In this document: one piece after another, positions 28,950-32,162 of the stretch
How positions within the stretch are numbered: position 1 is the first letter of the stretch
Layout: the number at the start of each line of letters is the position of its first letter
DNA from: UBA11606 sp039188975
GTDB taxonomy: Bacteria; Actinomycetota; Acidimicrobiia; Acidimicrobiales; Aldehydirespiratoraceae
Assembly: GCA_039188975.1 (NCBI GenBank)
Contig: JBCCYT010000033.1
Span: 1 to 32,162 of the forward strand
Length of the DNA: 32,162 bases
Direction of reading: 5' to 3'
Program-made: the position numbers and the translations under genes
The notes under the pieces: model-generated
What the model was told of the DNA's origin: nothing
The model's database searches: none
The model's input: the letters and a program-made list of their open reading frames with translations, nothing else

Positions 28950-31160
28950 TCACGAAGATGACGCGAACGCCACGACCTGATCGGTCCGCAGCGGCGCATC
29001 GACCAGCAGTGCACGGGTCGATCCGTCGACCGTGGCCGTCACGCTCACGGTCTCCACCCCGACGAGGGGTTGCTGTACGAGCTGGAGGTGGTAGTCCGGG
29101 TCGACTCGCCCGGCGAGGTCGTAGACGATCTCGACGGTGGCTCCCGCCGGAATCTCGATTTCGAGCCCGATCGCTTCGGCCCCGAACGCGAGCTGTCGCG
29201 AGGCGGGCGTCGGCATGCCATCGATGGCCACAGACACCAAATCGAGGGCCGTGTGGAGATGGACGAGCGCCACGTTCGTGCCGAGCGGGTAGCCCTGGTC
29301 GTTGGAGCCGATGACCGCGTCGGGGAGACCGGTCGCCGGCGCCGTATTCCGGAATCGAGCGACGGCGGTCGCCGTCGCATTTCCTCGTTCATCGACCGTG
29401 ATCTCGTAGGTGAGCGATCGCTCGAGGTACGCGTCGATCTTGTTTTGACCGGCGTTTTGATGCACGATCCCGAGTAGGTCATGTCCGTTCGGTGGGGGGA
29501 AGGAACCATCGAGCCCGGTCACCCTCAGCAACGCCGCCGCATCGGCTCCCGGTTTCCACCACGCCGCCAGTCGATCCTCCTCCACGACGGGACCGATCGT
29601 GGTGGCCAGCGCGCGGGGACCCGGGAGTTCACCACTGGTGAACGCATCGAAGGCGGCGGTCACGAGTTCGCTCAGGGCCTGCACCCGGGCGGGCTCATCG
29701 TCGTCGAACCGCTCGTATTGCTCCACGAGCAAGAAGTCGGCAACCGAAGACTCGTCGAGCCGGATCCCATCGACGCTGACCGGTCCGGTCACGTCGAGTA
29801 TCGCAGCGATCGCATACGGATCGATGGTGACCACCCCTTCGATCGACAGTCCGGTCGCCTGCTCGTACAGGTCGGCCGCAACGGCCCCCACGGACGGGAG
29901 GTCGGGTTCGAGACCGACGTCCTGGAAGAACCGTTCTGGCTGGTTGGGGCCCCATCGACGGCGGTATTGGTCGGACCCGCCAAGGACGGCGTCGACCGCA
30001 ACGAGCGCCCGGTTCAGATCCTCGTTTCGGCCCGCGGCAACGATCTCGATGCGCCCCTCGAAGGCTTCGACGACCAGATAGTTGCCGACGAGACCACCCA
30101 GCCCTCTGGCTTCGGCGGGCGTGGTCGTCAGCACCAGCCAGTGCACTGCTCCACCGCGCCCGAGCATCGCCGGCAACTCTTGCGCCGCTGCCGACGCCGT
30201 TTGCGCGGCCGGGAGCGCGTCGCGAAGCTCCGTCGACAAGGTGTCGAGCCGATCGGCAACCGGCTCGAGCAGCCACGGGCTTTGCACGTCGGTCAGCCGT
30301 TGGTCGGCGCGCTCGATCGCCGTTTCCGCACGCGAGAGCACGGGAGCCAGGTCGTCGAGCAGGGTGAGATCGAGTCGACCGCTTTGCACGCGGACGTCGT
30401 CGAGATCGATTGCTCCGGCCGCGTCCGCCGCGGCGCCAGCCAGACTGACTCCCTCCGACGTTGCCACCTGGACAGCTCGCACATGTTGTCCCACGACGGG
30501 CACGAGACGCGCCGGCATCGCCCAGACGCCGCCGACCTTGCGGCGGGCCTCGTCGAAGCTGGCTTCGGCCTGGGTCAGCGACGCAATGGCCGCTTCCTGG
30601 TCGCCGTCCGCAGCCCGTTCGAAGCCATCGGTCGATGCGTCGATCGCCGTGGTGACATCGCCGAGCGCCCAAACCCCGATGAGCGCGAACCCCAACGTCG
30701 CAAGCACCGCCGCAGCGAGTGCGCTCCCGACGGCAGCACCGAGGCGACTGATGGTTTCGGCGGGCAAGCGGCGAAGCGCGGAGGCGGCGAGTGGGGCAAC
30801 GGCAGCAGCGGCCAGGAGCGTGCTCGCACCGTGGAACGGGCCGCCACCCAGCCGGGCGAACCCGGCAGCCAGTCCCACACCGATCACCGCTCCCACCCAA
30901 CGCTGGCGGCCGGTTGCGAGCGCATGGAGCGAAAGCAAGACCGCAACCGCCGCAACCAGCCGCAGCGACAGGTCCGGAACCGACCAGAGCAGGACGAGCG
31001 CTGCGATCAACCAGGTGAACCGGCGGCTGCGGGCCGCCCCCACCACCAGACCTGCGCCGAGTCCGCCGACATAGATGGCATCGACGACCAGGATGCCGGT
31101 CGGGGCTGCGCCGCCGGTCGCGGCGGCGAGTCCGCCCAGCGCAGCGAGACCGAGGATCAT
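28950..31160 (-). CDS. DUF4012 domain protein, multi-pass membrane
   Basis: A 736-residue protein. The first ~150 residues contain several hydrophobic helices (ILGLAALGGLAAATGG, WLIAALVLLWSVPDL, then LVAAVAVLLSLHAL), and another follows near 190-210. The large extracytoplasmic part fits DUF4012, with ASFDEARRKVGGVWAMPARL, PAEARGLGGLVGNYLVV, and IDPYAIAAILDVTGPV. DUF4012 proteins are often beside polysaccharide genes and resemble LytR-CpsA-Psr proteins in outline, but their activity is unknown. The start is the ATG at 31160; the open frame continues to 31400 but would collide with the divergent gene. The 96 bp between 28854 and 28949 show nothing notable. Confidence 0.85.
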   Translation of the reverse strand: MILGLAALGGLAAATGGAAPTGILVVDAIYVGGLGAGLVVGAARSRRFTWLIAALVLLWSVPDLSLRLVAAVAVLLSLHALATGRQRWVGAVIGVGLAAGFARLGGGPFHGASTLLAAAAVAPLAASALRRLPAETISRLGAAVGSALAAAVLATLGFALIGVWALGDVTTAIDASTDGFERAADGDQEAAIASLTQAEASFDEARRKVGGVWAMPARLVPVVGQHVRAVQVATSEGVSLAGAAADAAGAIDLDDVRVQSGRLDLTLLDDLAPVLSRAETAIERADQRLTDVQSPWLLEPVADRLDTLSTELRDALPAAQTASAAAQELPAMLGRGGAVHWLVLTTTPAEARGLGGLVGNYLVVEAFEGRIEIVAAGRNEDLNRALVAVDAVLGGSDQYRRRWGPNQPERFFQDVGLEPDLPSVGAVAADLYEQATGLSIEGVVTIDPYAIAAILDVTGPVSVDGIRLDESSVADFLLVEQYERFDDDEPARVQALSELVTAAFDAFTSGELPGPRALATTIGPVVEEDRLAAWWKPGADAAALLRVTGLDGSFPPPNGHDLLGIVHQNAGQNKIDAYLERSLTYEITVDERGNATATAVARFRNTAPATGLPDAVIGSNDQGYPLGTNVALVHLHTALDLVSVAIDGMPTPASRQLAFGAEAIGLEIEIPAGATVEIVYDLAGRVDPDYHLQLVQQPLVGVETVSVTATVDGSTRALLVDAPLRTDQVVAFASSS

Positions 31161-31215
31161 CGAGCGTTGGTCTCGCCCGGTCCGCCGGGCTCGGGCGGGT
31201 GAGGGTCGTGCGTCG

Positions 31216-32162
31216 ATGGCTAAGCACCGTACAAAACCTGCCGATGGACGCGGTGGAGGCTCTCCCGCGAGGAGCGCAGGTGACGAAAGCGACGCAACCA
31301 CGATGACGACCAACACGGGCCGAGGGCGGGAACGGCGGTTCCAGATCCCGAGACCCGCGCTCGTCGCCGGCGACGTCATCGCATGGGTGGTCGCGGTCAT
31401 GGCCGCGATGGCCCTCCGGTTCGACCTGCAGACAGGAGCGTGGGAGTCGTGGCGGCCTGAAGCCGTCGTCCTCGTCGGCGCCGTCTCGATGGTCGTTGGC
31501 GGCTACCTCGCCGGGCTGTATTCCGGGCGGTTCCGCCGTGGGTCGTTGGATGAGGGATTTTCGTTGGCTCTGGTCGTCGCCGGAGCGACCTCGGTCGTCG
31601 TCGTGATCAATCAGATCGGGATCGAGGGCCGACTCGTACCGGTGTCGGTGGCCATCGCCGCCGGCCCGGTCGCCTTCTGCGCTGCGGGCTCAGTCCGTTT
31701 CCTCGAGCGGTATGCCCTGCTGCGCGGCGCCCGGCGCCGGCGAGATGGTGCGGTGCCGGTGCTGATCTTCGGGGCGGGCGATGGGGGAACGCAGGTCGTC
31801 ACCTCCATGCAGGACGACGCGAGCGGTCGGTTCGTGCCGGTCGGCGTGATCGACGATGACCCAGCCAAACGAAACCTTCGACTTCGAGGCGTGCCGGTGC
31901 TGGGGGATCGCGACTGCCTGCAGGCTGCGGTCACAGCCTCGGGCGCCGAGCTGCTCGTCGTCGCCGCCCCGTCGATCACCAGCGATTCGCTCCGCGATCT
32001 TTCCGCACGCGCCCTCGCCGCCGACATCTCGATGCGGATCGTGCCGAGTGTCGCCGAACTCATCGATGGCAGCGTCGGCGCGGACGACGTGCGCCCCCTG
32101 ACCGAAGCCGATCTGCTCGGCCGCCACCAGATCGATACCGACATCAGCGCGATTGCCGGGTA
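31216..32162 (+). CDS. CapD/WbpM-like polysaccharide biosynthesis protein, N-terminal part
   Basis: An open frame runs to the window edge (315 codons, no stop). After a disordered basic N-terminus there are four predicted membrane helices (ALVAGDVIAWVVAVMAAMAL, VVLVGAVSMVVGGYLAGLYS, LALVVAGATSVVVVI, VAIAAGPVAFCAAGS). A Rossmann segment VPVLIFGAGDGGTQVV and PVGVIDDDPAKRNLRLRGVPVLG follow. This order is that of membrane-bound nucleotide-sugar 4,6-dehydratases of the CapD/WbpM/FlaA1-like group; the catalytic SDR domain would lie beyond the window. The ATG at 31216 has GAGGG 10 nt upstream; an in-frame ATG at 31303 is an alternative. It is divergent from the DUF4012 gene, 55 bp away. Confidence 0.85.
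   Translation, partial: MAKHRTKPADGRGGGSPARSAGDESDATTMTTNTGRGRERRFQIPRPALVAGDVIAWVVAVMAAMALRFDLQTGAWESWRPEAVVLVGAVSMVVGGYLAGLYSGRFRRGSLDEGFSLALVVAGATSVVVVINQIGIEGRLVPVSVAIAAGPVAFCAAGSVRFLERYALLRGARRRRDGAVPVLIFGAGDGGTQVVTSMQDDASGRFVPVGVIDDDPAKRNLRLRGVPVLGDRDCLQAAVTASGAELLVVAAPSITSDSLRDLSARALAADISMRIVPSVAELIDGSVGADDVRPLTEADLLGRHQIDTDISAIAG

Noticed and set aside
29481..31202. 573-codon plus-strand open frame opposite the DUF4012 gene
   Set aside because: It is an Arg/Gly/Asp-rich antisense frame; the DUF4012 reading is strongly supported.

Overview
The window is high-GC DNA from an actinobacterium (Actinomycetota). Supporting marks are a DUF2510 membrane protein, a HelD-type helicase, SufU-type Fe-S assembly, homodimeric AceE, a TIGR03252-like HhH-GPD protein, an LAxTG (sortase-E-type) wall protein, DUF4012, frequent GTG starts, GTGA/ATGA stop-start overlaps, and many start codons only 6-8 nt after a TANNNT hexamer (leaderless-type promoters). 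A lineage such as Acidimicrobiia is my guess, not proven. No rRNA, tRNA, CRISPR array or insertion sequence was seen.

Layout. 1-435: tail of an unknown gene, a 25-bp tandem repeat with stop codons in all frames, and a gene-poor stretch. 436-4786: SulP anion transporter and ABC-F ATPase on the minus strand, then a divergent Nudix hydrolase and a small Cys protein on the plus strand. 4855-7293: sufD, a Rieske ferredoxin and a first sufC, overlapping head to tail. 7334-9361: tandem-GNAT protein, pterin-carbinolamine dehydratase and a cysteine-cluster protein. 9334-13300 (minus): second sufC, sufS, sufU, a DUF2510 membrane protein and a MOSC protein, tightly chained. 13334-17248 (minus): amidase, HelD and a small unknown. 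17259-18184: a decayed adenosine deaminase. 18244-18752: three tiny plus-strand ORFs, two of them related membrane-anchored peptides. 18755-19491 (minus): Phd/YefM-type antitoxin with PIN toxin. 19577-22460 (plus): acyl-CoA dehydrogenase, unknown genes and an alpha/beta hydrolase. 22473-25783 (minus): aceE followed by an HhH-GPD glycosylase. 25856-26893: RNase HI fused to a SLOG/YpsA-like domain. 26897-32162: TIGR01777 oxidoreductase, LapA-domain protein, LAITG wall protein, DUF4012 protein, and the start of a CapD-like polysaccharide gene that runs off the window.

The main theme is iron-sulfur cluster assembly. The suf genes form two convergent transcription units about 3.5 kb apart, with sufC present twice and sufB absent. 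Both units carry the same 24-bp inverted repeat (arms TTAGYACTAC / GTAGKRYTAA around GCCG) across their promoters, so they look like one regulon under one unidentified repressor. The second copy lies inside the last codons of the amidase gene. A MOSC protein, a family predicted to carry sulfur, is coupled to the sufS-sufU unit.

Other points of interest are a perfect 36-bp palindrome inside the DUF2510 gene, an 18-nt stretch able to pair without a break with the 3' end of 16S rRNA beside a tiny ORF and a strong terminator, and TGTACA operator repeats upstream of the toxin-antitoxin pair.
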